DNA from: Allorhizobium undicola ORS 992 = ATCC 700741
GTDB lineage: Bacteria > Pseudomonadota > Alphaproteobacteria > Rhizobiales > Rhizobiaceae
Reading direction: 5' to 3'
DNA: 64,000 bases
NCBI RefSeq assembly: GCF_000621665.1
Contig: NZ_JHXQ01000013.1
Location: 60,403-124,402 of the forward strand
The notes under the pieces were generated by a model. It did no database searches and was not told the origin of the DNA. It worked only from the letters and a program-made list of their open reading frames with translations. Position numbers and translations under genes: made by a program. Shown here piece by piece: positions 48,831 to 59,300 of the stretch. Within the stretch, counting starts at the first letter, position 1, and each line of letters begins with the position of its first letter.

Positions 48831-51164
48831 ATGCTTCTCTCCCTGATTGTCATCGTCTTTGCCGTGATCGGGCTTACGCTCGGCGGTGGCGGCGCCTATC
48901 TGCTATCGCTTGACGGCAGCCCTTTTTATCTCGTGGCCGGGCTGGTTTTCCTCGCCACGGCGCTGTTGCTGGCCCTGCGGCGCAGTGCCGCCCTTTGGCT
49001 TTACGGTCTGTTCATTCTCGGCTGCCTTGGCTGGGCGGTGTCGGAGGTCGGGTTCGACTGGTGGCAGCTTGGCACGCGCGGCGGGCTTGTGATCGTTCTG
49101 GGCTTCGTGCTGTTGCTGCCAGCCATTCGCAGGCGGCTTGGGCCGTTGCACCGCCGTGAGGCGGCCGTTCCGGCCAGCGCCTTGCCGGTTGCCATGCCGG
49201 TGCTGGTGGCGCTGGTGGTGGCGGGATATTCGCTCACCCAGGACCCTTACGACAAGGAAGGAACGCTGGACCTCAAGGCCGCAACCGCCGCGCCCGCCTA
49301 CGGCGGCGCCATGGCGGACGGGGAGTGGCACCAATATGGCCGCACGCCCTACGGCCAGCGCTATTCGCCACTCAGCGAAATCACGCCAGACAATGTGAAG
49401 AGCCTGAAGACCGCCTGGACCTTCCAGACCGGCGACGTGAAGCAGCCGGGCGATGTGGGCGAGACGACCTATCAGGTCACGCCGCTCAAGGTGGACGATA
49501 CGCTTTATCTCTGCACGCCGCATAACTGGGCCATTGCGCTCGATGCGGCCACCGGCAAGCAGAAATGGAAATTTGACCCCAATGTCGGCCTCAATCCGGA
49601 CCGTCAGCACCAGACATGCCGGGGCGTGACCTATTACAAGGATCCGACGGCGGCGGCCGGTGCGCCCTGCGCCGAGCGCGTCTATCTGCCCACTTCCGAT
49701 GCGCGGCTGATTGTGCTGGACGCCAAAAACGGCGCCATTTGCGAAAGCTTCGCCGATCGCGGTACGCTGCATCTCGAGCAGGGAATGCCCTATGATCCGG
49801 CGGGCTATTACTACTCTACCTCGCCGCCGGTGATTGCCGCGGGCAAGATCGTCATTGGCGGGGCGGTCAACGATAATTACTCCACCCATGAGCAATCGGG
49901 CGTGATCCGCGCCTTCGACGTCAACAGCGGCGCGCTGGTGTGGAACTGGGACAGCGGCAACCCGACGGAGACCGCGCCGCTGCCCGCCGGCAAGACGTAT
50001 ACGGTCAATTCCCCCAATAGCTGGTCGGTTTTTGCCGTGGATGAACAGCTTGGCCTCATCTACATTCCACTTGGAAATCAGGTGCCGGACCAGATCGGCA
50101 TTGGCCGCAGCGGCAATGTGGAGAAATATTCCGCAGGCGTCGTGGCGCTGGACATGAATACCGGCAAGGATCGCTGGATGCAGCAATTCGTGCATCACGA
50201 TCTCTGGGATATGGATGTGCCCGCCCAGCCGGTTCTGGTGGATCTTACCCGCAATGGCGCAACCGTTCCCGCCCTTGTGCAGGCTACCAAGCAGGGCGAC
50301 ATTTATGTGCTGGACCGGCGCACCGGCGAGCCGCTCATTCCGGTGAAGGAATTGCCCGCTCCCGCCAGCACGATCGCCGGTGAACGCGCCTCGCTGACGC
50401 AGCCGATCTCCGGCCTGAGCTTCCGGCCACCACAGATGCGCGAAAGCGACATGTGGGGCGTGAGCCTGATCGACCAGATGGTTTGCCGCATCAAATTCCA
50501 TCAGATGCGGTATGAAGGGCAATATACCCCGCCTTCGCTGGAAGGCTCGATCATCTATCCCGGCAATTTCGGAACCTTCAACTGGGGCTCCGTGGCGGTC
50601 GATCCCGAACGGCAGGTGATGTTTGGAATGCCGACCTATCTGGCCTTCACCTCTAAGCTCGTGCCGCGCGATCAGGTGCCGGCGAAGGGCCAGGACGAGA
50701 AGGGATCGGAGCAGGGTCTGAACCGCAATGATGGCGCACCTTACGGTGTATATATGGGGCCGTTTCTCTCGCCGCTCGGCATTCCCTGCCAGGCCCCGCC
50801 ATGGGGCTATGTGACCGGCGTGGATCTGAAGACCGGCGAAGTGGCCTATAAGCACCGTAACGGCACCGTGCATGACATGACGCCGCTGCCCTTGCCCTTC
50901 AAGGTCGGTGTGCCGGGCATTGGCGGGCCGATGATTACCAAGGGCGGCCTTGCCTTTCTGGGGGCTGCTGTGGACAATTACCTGCGCGCCTACGACCTCG
51001 CCTCCGGCAAGGTCTTGTGGGAAGGCCGCCTTCCGGCGGGTGGACAGGCAACGCCGATGAGCTACGACCTCAACGGCAAGCAATATGTGGTGATGGTGGC
51101 AGGCGGCCACGGCTCCATCGGCACAAAGCCCGGCGATTACGTGATTGCTTACACGCTGCCCTGA
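48831..51164 (+). CDS. gcd: Membrane-bound PQQ-dependent glucose dehydrogenase
   Basis: Quinoprotein that oxidises glucose (and other aldoses) to the lactone in the periplasm and passes electrons to ubiquinone. At 777 residues it is full length. About five N-terminal transmembrane helices (to residue 130) precede an eight-bladed beta-propeller with repeated W-motifs: EWHQYGRTPYGQRYSPLSEI, GKQKWKFDPNVG, SGALVWNWDSG. I chose 48831 because it gives the normal start MLLSLIVIVF; the frame opens at 48765. It ends with a strong terminator. No pqq genes are in view, so whether the cell makes PQQ cannot be told here. Confidence 0.93.
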   Translation: MLLSLIVIVFAVIGLTLGGGGAYLLSLDGSPFYLVAGLVFLATALLLALRRSAALWLYGLFILGCLGWAVSEVGFDWWQLGTRGGLVIVLGFVLLLPAIRRRLGPLHRREAAVPASALPVAMPVLVALVVAGYSLTQDPYDKEGTLDLKAATAAPAYGGAMADGEWHQYGRTPYGQRYSPLSEITPDNVKSLKTAWTFQTGDVKQPGDVGETTYQVTPLKVDDTLYLCTPHNWAIALDAATGKQKWKFDPNVGLNPDRQHQTCRGVTYYKDPTAAAGAPCAERVYLPTSDARLIVLDAKNGAICESFADRGTLHLEQGMPYDPAGYYYSTSPPVIAAGKIVIGGAVNDNYSTHEQSGVIRAFDVNSGALVWNWDSGNPTETAPLPAGKTYTVNSPNSWSVFAVDEQLGLIYIPLGNQVPDQIGIGRSGNVEKYSAGVVALDMNTGKDRWMQQFVHHDLWDMDVPAQPVLVDLTRNGATVPALVQATKQGDIYVLDRRTGEPLIPVKELPAPASTIAGERASLTQPISGLSFRPPQMRESDMWGVSLIDQMVCRIKFHQMRYEGQYTPPSLEGSIIYPGNFGTFNWGSVAVDPERQVMFGMPTYLAFTSKLVPRDQVPAKGQDEKGSEQGLNRNDGAPYGVYMGPFLSPLGIPCQAPPWGYVTGVDLKTGEVAYKHRNGTVHDMTPLPLPFKVGVPGIGGPMITKGGLAFLGAAVDNYLRAYDLASGKVLWEGRLPAGGQATPMSYDLNGKQYVVMVAGGHGSIGTKPGDYVIAYTLP

Positions 51165-51193
51165 ACGGGCAGGCGTCCCGGCGGATTTTCTAA

Positions 51194-51231
51194 AAACCCC
51201 TTCGGTCTCTCAGGCCGGAGGGGTTTTTTTT
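51194..51231 (+). terminator. Intrinsic terminator after gcd
   Basis: AACCCCTTCGGTC pairs with GGCCGGAGGGGTT around a short loop, followed by about eight T, 30 bp after the gcd stop. Confidence 0.9.
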
Positions 51232-51415
51232 GGCACAGTTTGGCGGAGCGTGCGGCGTGGGCGCTATTTGCTATAATTTTGTATTCATTGAACTTATTGT
51301 GCATTTGCGTACCGGGCCGTGCCTTGGCGCTGCATAAAATGCCGGCTTTGGCGGCAACCAAACCTTAACTATGAAAGGCCTAAAACCGAATCACTCTGTT
51401 TGAAGGATGGTTCGC

Positions 51416-51694
51416 ATGACTAACACTGCCGCCAAGCTCCAGCCCGCTCCGGCCACGCTCGCCTTTTTCCCGCTTGCAAGCCGCCGCCAACTGGTGCGCA
51501 AGGCCGCCCGCGAACTCAACAGCCTTCACGGTGAAGAGGCCAATACCTATTGGCGCACCACCTGCAAGAAGCTTGGCGCCGAACTGCTGGACCTTGGCTG
51601 CCCGGCAGAGGCCATGCGCGAAGAAATCATCGAATTCCAGGAAGCCGTGCAGATGGAACTGATGTGGCTGCACCGCGAGGCCGCACGGGTTTAG
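51416..51694 (+). CDS. DUF6074 family protein
   Basis: 92 residues, predicted cytoplasmic and mostly helical, with FFPLASRRQLVRKAARELNS near the start, WRTTCKKLGAEL in the middle and VQMELMWL at the end. Matches my recollection of the rhizobial DUF6074 family, whose function is unknown. GAAGGA lies eight bases before the ATG at 51416, preferred over 51407. A hairpin repeat starts at the base after the stop. Confidence 0.75.
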   Translation: MTNTAAKLQPAPATLAFFPLASRRQLVRKAARELNSLHGEEANTYWRTTCKKLGAELLDLGCPAEAMREEIIEFQEAVQMELMWLHREAARV

Positions 51695-51695
51695 A

Positions 51696-51739
51696 GCATT
51701 TTCAGGAAAAGTGGAAGCCGGTTTTCCGCATGAAAATGC
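51696..51739. repeat. Dispersed hairpin repeat, single copy
   Basis: GCATTTTCAGGAAAAGTGG to TGAAAATGC, starting one base after the DUF6074 stop. Like the arrays at 11221, 29548 and 33807, it sits in the immediate 3' untranslated region. Confidence 0.9.
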
Positions 51740-51777
51740 TTAAAAACAAATAGTTAGAGCGGTTCAATGTTTCCGTG

Positions 51778-52022
51778 CACAGTACACGACGCTGAGGAAT
51801 TTGGCGTGGCCTACCCCCCTCTGCCTTGCCAGGCATCTCCCCCTCAAGGGGGGAGATTGCAATACGGACAAAGCGTCATTCTTCAATAAATATTTGTGAC
51901 GACGGCCTTTTTCAAAGATTTAGGCAGGCCTTCATCTTGCCGATCTCCCCCCTTGAGGGGGAGATGTCCGGCAGGACAGAGGGGGGTAAACCACACGCTA
52001 AACCGTAGGGTCGTGTCCTGTG
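51778..52022 (+). mobile_element. MITE-like element, 245 bp, copy 2
   Basis: Same orientation as the 42168 copy and similar along nearly all its length, with left end CACAGTACACGACGC and right end GGGTCGTGTCCTGTG (two mismatches to the perfect inverted repeat). The left flank resembles the target palindrome of copy 1, but no 9-bp duplication is visible on the right, which suggests a later deletion. It ends 50 bp before the uvrD stop. Confidence 0.85.
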
Positions 52023-52072
52023 ACGGATGAGAGTGCTGCCCTTTTCCCGGAAGCACTCCTGCCGCAAACCTC

Positions 52073-54589
52073 TCACGCCCGCTCGACAAAGCCGTCCAGC
52101 ACGCGCTTTTGTCCGGCCCGGTCGAAATCGATCGTCAGTTTGTTGCCCTCGATGGCCGAGATGTTGCCGTTTCCGAACTTGATGTGAAACACCCGGTCGC
52201 CCACGGCAAAGCGCGAGGGTTCGCTGCTGGTGGATTTGGCCACCAGTTCGCCCTCTATGGTGCGGCCGCGCGGGCCGCTTTCGCCGTAACCGATGCGCTC
52301 CACCGCATGGCCGGAGCGGGTACCCCAATTGTCGCGCGTGGCTTCGGTACGGTTCTGCTGGGCGCGTTTCCAGCCGGGGGTGGAATAGCTGTTGGTGAAA
52401 GGTTCTGCCTTGTCGAAGCGGGACTGGCCGTAGCCGCCGCGACCATAGCCGCCATAGCTGGTTTCCACTTCCGCCACTTCCACATGCATGGGCGGCAGCT
52501 CATCGAGAAAGCGTGAGGGCATGGTGGATTGCCACAGCCCGTGAATGCGGCGGTTGGAGACGAACCACAAATGGCAGCGCCGCTTGGCGCGGGTAATGCC
52601 CACATAGGCCAGCCGCCGCTCTTCCTCCAGCCCGGCGCGTCCGCCTTCATCCAAGGCCCGCTGGTGGGGGAAAAGCCCTTCCTCCCAGCCGGGCAGGAAA
52701 ACGGTGTCGAATTCCAGACCCTTGGCCGAGTGCAGCGTCATGATCGAGACGGCATCGAGATTTTCGTTCTGCTCGGCATCCATGACCAGCGACACATGTT
52801 CGAGAAAGCCGCGCAGGCTCTCGAAGGCTTCCATCGAGCGGATCAGTTCCTTCAGGTTTTCCAGCCGCCCGGGCGCTTCGGCGGATTTGTCGTTCTGCCA
52901 CATGGCGGTATAGCCGCTTTCGTCGAGAATCTGCTCGGCCAGTTCCGTATGCGGCGTGTTTTCCAAGAGGCTTTGCCAGCGGCGGAAATCGGCCACCACG
53001 TCGAACAGCGCCTTGCGCGGCTTGGGTTTCAGTTCATCCGTTTCGACGATGTCGGCAGCAGCCGCCAGCATGGGAATGTCGCGGGCGCGGGCATAGTCAT
53101 GCAGGTTGCGAATGGTTGTATCGCCCAGCCCCCGCTTCGGCGTGTTGACGATGCGCTCGAAGGCCAGATCGTCCGCTGGCTGGCAGACGAGGCGGAAATA
53201 GGCCATGGCATCGCGGATCTCCAGCCGCTCATAAAAGCGCGGGCCGCCAATGACGCGGTAATTCAGGCCAAGCGTGACGAAACGGTCTTCGAATTCGCGC
53301 ATCTGGAAGGAGGCGCGCACCAGAATGGCCATGTCATTGAGATTGTGCTTGCGGCCCCCGGCATCGCCGCGTTGCAGGCGTTCGATTTCCTCGCCGACGG
53401 CGCGGGCCTCCTCTTCCGAATCCCAGGCGGCATGAACCACCACCTTCTCATCGTCCGGCTCCATGCGGTCGGTGAAAAGCGTCTTGCCGAGGCGGCCTTC
53501 GTTATGGGCAATGAGATGGCCCGCAGCCCCCAGAATATGTTCGGTGGAGCGATAATTGCGCTCCAGCTTGATAACCTTGGCGCCGGGGAAATCCTTTTCG
53601 AAACGCAGGATATTGTCCACTTCCGCGCCGCGCCAGCCATAGATCGACTGGTCGTCATCGCCCACGCAGCACAGGTTAACCGGCTGTTTGCCGGTTGCAC
53701 CGGGGGATGCGGGGCGCTGGGCCAGAAGCCTTAGCCACATATATTGCGCGGTGTTGGTGTCCTGATACTCGTCCACCAGAATATAGCGAAACCGCTGGTG
53801 ATAATCCTTCAAAACATCCGGATGGGCGCGGAACATGCGGATGGGATGCAGCAGAAGATCACCGAAATCGCAGGCATTCAGACTTTTCAACCGCGCCTGA
53901 TAGGCGGCGTAAAGCTCGCGGCCCTTGCCATTGGCAAAGGCGCGGGCATCGCCCTCCGGTATTTGCGCGGGATCGAGGCCCTTGTTCTTCCAGCCGTCGA
54001 TCATGGCGGCAAACTGCTTGGCGGGCCAGCGCTTGTCGTCGATGCCTTCGGCCTGGATCAGCTGCTTGATGAGCCGCACCACGTCATCGGTATCGAGAAT
54101 GGTGAAGTCCGAAGACAGTCCCACAAGCTCCGCATGGCGGCGCAGCAGTTTGACGCCGATGGAGTGAAACGTGCCAAGCCACGGCATTCCCTCCACCTGG
54201 CCGCCGACCAGATGGCCGATGCGCTCCTTCATTTCCCGTGCTGCCTTGTTGGTGAAGGTCACGGCAAGGATCTGGCTGGGAAAAGCCCGGCTGCTGGCCA
54301 GAATATGGGCGATGCGGGTGGTCAGAACACGGGTCTTGCCGGTGCCGGCGCCCGCCAGCACAAGCACCGGCCCATCCAGCGTTTCCACGGCCTCGCGTTG
54401 CTCCGGGTTGAGGCCGGACAGGTAATCCGGCTGTCGGGCCTGATCGCGCGCGGCCATGGCGCGGGCGGCAATGCCCAAACCGCCAGAGGCAGCCTCAGGC
54501 CTGCCGGAAGAAGCAGGCGCGGCGGCCGGTTTCTGGCGCGGCTGCGGTTCCTCGTCGAAGAAGGGAATATCGTCAAAACCATTGGTCAT
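52073..54589 (-). CDS. uvrD: UvrD/PcrA-type DNA helicase
   Basis: SF1A 3'-5' helicase for nucleotide excision and mismatch repair and for removing proteins from DNA. From the ATG at 54589 (MTNGFDDIPF) it has 838 residues. A rhizobial N-terminal extension of about 60 residues is followed by LNPEQREAVE, Walker A LAGAGTGKT, AVTFTNKAAREMKER, VDEYQDTN (DEXX), CCVGDDDQSIYGWRGA, LERNYRSTEH, and a late LMTLHSAKGLEFDTVFLPG block plus a Tudor-like C-terminal tail (VGDRVFHIKFGNG). Confidence 0.95.
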   Translation of the reverse strand: MTNGFDDIPFFDEEPQPRQKPAAAPASSGRPEAASGGLGIAARAMAARDQARQPDYLSGLNPEQREAVETLDGPVLVLAGAGTGKTRVLTTRIAHILASSRAFPSQILAVTFTNKAAREMKERIGHLVGGQVEGMPWLGTFHSIGVKLLRRHAELVGLSSDFTILDTDDVVRLIKQLIQAEGIDDKRWPAKQFAAMIDGWKNKGLDPAQIPEGDARAFANGKGRELYAAYQARLKSLNACDFGDLLLHPIRMFRAHPDVLKDYHQRFRYILVDEYQDTNTAQYMWLRLLAQRPASPGATGKQPVNLCCVGDDDQSIYGWRGAEVDNILRFEKDFPGAKVIKLERNYRSTEHILGAAGHLIAHNEGRLGKTLFTDRMEPDDEKVVVHAAWDSEEEARAVGEEIERLQRGDAGGRKHNLNDMAILVRASFQMREFEDRFVTLGLNYRVIGGPRFYERLEIRDAMAYFRLVCQPADDLAFERIVNTPKRGLGDTTIRNLHDYARARDIPMLAAAADIVETDELKPKPRKALFDVVADFRRWQSLLENTPHTELAEQILDESGYTAMWQNDKSAEAPGRLENLKELIRSMEAFESLRGFLEHVSLVMDAEQNENLDAVSIMTLHSAKGLEFDTVFLPGWEEGLFPHQRALDEGGRAGLEEERRLAYVGITRAKRRCHLWFVSNRRIHGLWQSTMPSRFLDELPPMHVEVAEVETSYGGYGRGGYGQSRFDKAEPFTNSYSTPGWKRAQQNRTEATRDNWGTRSGHAVERIGYGESGPRGRTIEGELVAKSTSSEPSRFAVGDRVFHIKFGNGNISAIEGNKLTIDFDRAGQKRVLDGFVERA

Positions 54590-54630
54590 GCCGCCCAATG
54601 TAGTGATTCGGGGTCGAAAGGCCAGAGAAT

Positions 54631-54645
54631 GTTCCGGTTTTATTC
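54631..54645 (-). promoter_or_regulatory. Candidate LexA box upstream of uvrD
   Basis: GTTC, seven bases, ATTC, one mismatch from the alphaproteobacterial LexA box GTTC-N7-GTTC, 42 bases before the uvrD start. uvrD belongs to the SOS regulon in several bacteria. Candidate only. Confidence 0.3.
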
Positions 54646-54725
54646 CGATTTCTTGAGAATCTGAAAGAATGCGCAGCAAGCCTCCGGGCACAAGGGCGGT
54701 GGCGGTTGCGCATCGCCGTGTCATT

Positions 54726-54748
54726 GTTTTAAAACTGGGTTTTAAAAC
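54726..54748. promoter_or_regulatory. Two copies of a 10-bp palindrome, possible operator
   Basis: GTTTTAAAAC occurs twice, at 54726 and 54739, separated by TGG. Each is a perfect palindrome. They lie about 45 bases before the dehydrogenase start, where a dimeric repressor could bind twice. Confidence 0.4.
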
Positions 54749-54792
54749 CGGCCACGCTTTGAAGAAACAATCGTTTTGCAGGGGAGCTTGCC

Positions 54793-56202
54793 ATGAGCCG
54801 CAAGGATGTGATTGCAGGCGAGCGAAACGAGGCGGGCATTGCCGCCGCTCTCGACCTGCTCAGGCAGCAATTTGGCGAGCGGTTCCAGACGGGGCAATCC
54901 TTCCGGGAGCAGCACGCCCACACCACCACCTATCTGCCCGCACAATTGCCGGATGGCGTGGTTTTCGTGCAAAGCACCGAAGACGTGCAGGCCGTGGTGC
55001 GGCTTTGCGCGGCGCATAAGGTGCCGATGGTGCCTTTTGGCGTGGGAACCTCGCTGGAGGGACAGGTCAATGCCGCCCATGGCGGCATTTCCATCGATTT
55101 CAGCCGCATGGACAAGGTTTTGCAGGTCAATGCCGAGGATCTCGACTGCACCGTGCAGCCGGGCGTGACGCGGGAGGCGCTGAATACCTATCTGCGCGAT
55201 ACGGGCCTGTTCTTTCCCATCGATCCGGGCGCCAATGCGACGCTTGGCGGCATGGCCTCCACACGCGCCTCCGGCACCAATGCCGTGCGCTATGGCACCA
55301 TGAAAGACAATGTGCTGGCGCTTTCCGTTGTCACCGCTGAGGGCGAGGTGATCCGCACCGCGCAAAGGGCGCGAAAATCCGCGGCAGGCTATGATCTCAC
55401 CCGGCTTTTCATCGGGGCGGAAGGCACGCTTGGCATCATAACCGCACTGACCTTGAAGCTTCAGGGCATTCCCGAGAAGATCGGCGGCGGCATCGCGCAA
55501 TTTCCCGATCTGAAATCTGCCTGTGATGCGGTGATCCTGACGATCCAGATGGGCATTCCCATGGCCCGCATCGAGCTGATGGACGAGGTGCAGGTCGGCG
55601 CCTGCAATGCCTATTCCGGCCTGACGCTGGATGAAAAGCCAACCCTTTTCCTCGAATTTCACGGAACCGAGCAGAGTGTGGCGCAGCAATGCGATCAGTT
55701 CGCTGCCATTGCCGCAGAGTTTGGCGCGCAAAGCCTGCGCTTTACCGCCGATCCGCAGGAGCGGGCGCAAATCTGGAAAGCGCGCCACAATGCCTATTGG
55801 GCAGGCCGGGCGCTGCGGCCTGATTTGAGCGGACTTTCCACCGACGTCTGCGTGCCGATTTCCAGACTGGCCGATTGCGTGGCCGAAACGCAGCGTGATC
55901 TGCGTGAAAGCGGGCTGCTTGCGCCGATCGTAGGGCATGTGGGCGATGGCAATTTCCACCTGCTGATGCTTTTCGATGACGAAAGCGAGGCCGATGTGGA
56001 AAGGGTGGAAGCCTTCATGGCACGGCTCAGCGCACGCGCCCTTGCTATGGATGGCACCTGCACCGGCGAACATGGCGTGGGCCAGGGCAAGATGAGCTAT
56101 CTGGAGGCCGAGCTTGGCGGGGCGCTGGCGGTGATGCGGCAGGTCAAGCGCGGGCTTGATCCCGATAACATCTTCAATCCGGGCAAGATCTTCCGCCTGT
56201 AA
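54793..56202 (+). CDS. FAD-linked D-lactate dehydrogenase / glycolate oxidase GlcD-type enzyme
   Basis: Flavoprotein of 469 residues of the VAO/PCMH fold that oxidises a 2-hydroxy acid. The FAD-binding region has PMVPFGVGTSLEGQVNAAHGG near residue 75, PGANATLGGMASTRASGTNA near 150 and FIGAEGTLGIIT near 210; the C-terminal domain ends GTCTGEHGVGQGKMSYLEAE, in which HG binds metal, then NPGKIF. D-lactate dehydrogenase (cytochrome type) is the most likely. No GlcE/GlcF genes follow, which argues against glycolate oxidase. Confidence 0.88.
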   Translation: MSRKDVIAGERNEAGIAAALDLLRQQFGERFQTGQSFREQHAHTTTYLPAQLPDGVVFVQSTEDVQAVVRLCAAHKVPMVPFGVGTSLEGQVNAAHGGISIDFSRMDKVLQVNAEDLDCTVQPGVTREALNTYLRDTGLFFPIDPGANATLGGMASTRASGTNAVRYGTMKDNVLALSVVTAEGEVIRTAQRARKSAAGYDLTRLFIGAEGTLGIITALTLKLQGIPEKIGGGIAQFPDLKSACDAVILTIQMGIPMARIELMDEVQVGACNAYSGLTLDEKPTLFLEFHGTEQSVAQQCDQFAAIAAEFGAQSLRFTADPQERAQIWKARHNAYWAGRALRPDLSGLSTDVCVPISRLADCVAETQRDLRESGLLAPIVGHVGDGNFHLLMLFDDESEADVERVEAFMARLSARALAMDGTCTGEHGVGQGKMSYLEAELGGALAVMRQVKRGLDPDNIFNPGKIFRL

Positions 56203-56303
56203 AACATTGTTTACGGCTTGTCCTTTGAAGGCAAGTGGTTACTGTTCGGTTTCGATCAATCGTCGAGGCGGGTTTTCCCGCCGTCAGTGGTATAAGGTTC
56301 GGC

Positions 56304-59300
56304 GTGTTCGCAAGAGTGTTCATCGCAGTCGGCGGTCTGGTGGTGCTGGTGCTTTTTGCAGCACTGCTTGCGCCTCTCTTTGTCAACTGGACAGGGTTGA
56401 AGGAGAATTTCGAGGCCGAGGCCAGCCGCATTCTGGGCAAGAAGGTTGTCGTGCAGGGCACGGTGGCGGCGCGGCTTCTGCCCTTTCCCTCCGTGACGCT
56501 CAACGATGTGACCATTGGCCCCGGTGAAGACGGGCAGACGCTGGTGCGTGTCGCAAGCTTTTCCATGGATGCCGAGCTTGCGCCTTTTCTCTCCGGTGAG
56601 GCGCGTATTTTCAGTATGCGCGTGGAACGCCCGCAGCTTCGGCTGCGCCTTCTGACCGACGGCTCGCTGGACTGGCTGCGCGGCAGCCGCCCAAGCCTTC
56701 CTGCCCGCAATGTGGTGCTGGAAAATGTCAGCGTCACCGGTGGCGAGATTACCTTTATCGACGAGCAGACCGGCACGACCCGCAAGGTGACGGGCCTCGA
56801 TGCCGCGCTTTCGGCCCGCTCTCTGGCAGGGCCATGGACGGTGAACGGACGGGCGGCGCTGGACGGGCAGGCGGGCGGCTTCACGCTGTCCAGCCTCCAG
56901 CCGGAGCCGGGGTCAAATCAGGTTTCGGTCAAGATCCATATTGCGCCGGATCGTCAGCCCATCGATGTCGATCTGGCCGGCGATCTTGCGCTCTTGCAGG
57001 GCAGGCCCACGCTCAAGGGCAGTTTTTCCGCAGCCCTTCGCGCGCTTGCCGAGCATGGAAGCCGGGTGCAGGCCGGTGAAAAGCCCATGCCGCGCCCCCG
57101 TGCCAAAGGGCATTTCGAACTGGCCAATGACCGGATTCGTCTGCCCGATTACCGGCTGGAAATCGGCACCACGGACGATCCTTACGTCATTACCGGCGAG
57201 GCAACACTGGATACCGGCAAGAACGGCCAATTTCTTCTGACCGCCGAGGGCCAGCAGATCGACGTGGACCGGCTGACGCCGGACACGCCAAAGGGCAAGA
57301 CCGGCAGGCTTGCCGAAGCGTCAGTGCGCCAGCGCATCCGCGCCCTTCTGGCGCTGGCCGATCAGATCCCGGTGCCGTCGGTGCCGGGCCGCGCCAGCCT
57401 GAAACTGCCTGCCATTCTTGCGGGCGATACCGTCATTCGCGACGTGACGCTGGATCTCAGGCCGAATGGCGATGGCTGGCAGGTGGAAAAGGCCGTGGCG
57501 CTTCTGCCGGGCCGCACCCAGGTGGAAGCCTCCGGCCGGTTGCGGCTGCGGGGCGATGCATCCTTTACCGGCGCGCTTCTGGCGGCTTCCAATCAGCCTT
57601 CCGGCCTTGCGGGCTGGCTGGCGGGAGAGGTCGATCCAGCCCTTCGCCAGCTCAGGACGGCGGGCTTTTCCGCCGATGTGCAACTGACCGAGGATATGCA
57701 GCGTTTCGACAAGCTGGAACTGGCCATGGGTGGCGCTACCCTGCACGGCCATCTCGAGCGCCGGGCCGAAACGGGTGTTGCACCCAGCCTGTCCTTCGAC
57801 CTCAATGGCAATGCCTTCGATTACGAGACCGCAAGGGCGCTGGCCTCGCTGGTGACAGGCGATGCCGGAACGGAGGAGCTGCTGCGCCATCAGATTGCGG
57901 GCAAGATCAAGGTGGGCGCATTCAGCGCCTTTGGCCTGACAGCGCGGGATGTCGATAGCCTGTTTACCTTTAAGGATGGTGGCTTTTCGCTGCGCAAGCT
58001 GGAGATTGGCGATCTGGCTGGCGCCAGCATCACGGCCAATGGCGAGGCCGCGGGCTCGCTTGCCGACTATAATGGCAAGGCGCAGGCCATTGTGCATTCC
58101 GCCGATGCGTCGGCTTTTCTGGCCATGCTGGCCCGTCAGTTTCCCGATCAGCCGCTTCTGGCGAAAATTGGCAGCCATGGCCGCTGGTATGGCGAGACCA
58201 GCGTGGCAATCGATGCCCGTTTTGGCGATCAGCGCTATGGTGGCATTGCTCTCGATCTCAAGGGAAAGGCGAACGGCACCGAGGTTGCGGCGCATCTGGC
58301 GCAAAACAGCCTGTTCGATCCGCTTGATGATGCCGAAAAGAGCCTGACACTCACACTCGCCAATAACGATCCCGCCACACTTCTGGGGCAGTTGGGCTTC
58401 GATCCTCTGCCATTGCCGGGGGATGGCCCCGCAACGCTTGCGCTCGAGCTGAAACAGCAGGGGGCGGCCCCGGCAAGCGGCAAGCTTGATTTTGCCGCCG
58501 CCGGAACCAGCCTTGCCATGCAGGGCAGCATCAATCTTTCCGGCGATGTTGCAGGCGACGGGCAGGGGCATCTCACGCTCAACAGCGACGATCTGGAGCC
58601 CTTGCTGACCATGAATGCGGCTGCCTTGCCGAATATGGGTCAGGGGCTGCCGGTGGCGCTTTCTGCCGATATTCAGCGGCTGGGCGGCAATATCGTCATC
58701 AGCCAGCTGAAGGGGACGGTGGATGAAAATCCTGTCTCCGGCCAGATGAATCTTGCCATGGGCGAGGGCTGGCGGGTGGATGGGGCGCTGAGCCTCGACC
58801 ATGCCGATCTCGGCTGGCTGGCTGTCGCAACCGTGGGGTCGCTGACGGCAGCCGACGGCACCCCGCAAGCCGAAAAGGTCATCGCGCCGATCTGGGGGAC
58901 CAGCGAACTTGCGCTGGTGGTGGATGCACGGACGCTGGCGCTCGGAGATCTGCCGCCGGCAAATGCTGCAAAGCTGCGCTTTTCCGTGGTGGATGGCGCC
59001 TTGCAGGTTGAAAACCTTGGGGCGGAATGGCTGGGCGGCACGCTGGAAGGGCAGGCAAGCCTGTCGGTGAGCCAGCAGACGGCCTTTTTACGGGGCAAGG
59101 TTTCTGCCCGTCAGGTCGATCTTGCCAAGGCGTGGCCCTCGGGCCGGATCAGCGGCAGGGGCGATCTCGACCTGCAAGTGGACGGCAGTGGCGCGTCCAT
59201 TGCCGATCTTGCAGCCTCGCTGAATGGTTCCGGCAAGGCGGTCGCTTCGCAAATGGTGGTGACAGGGCTCGATTTCAGCGCCTATGACGGATTGCAGAAG

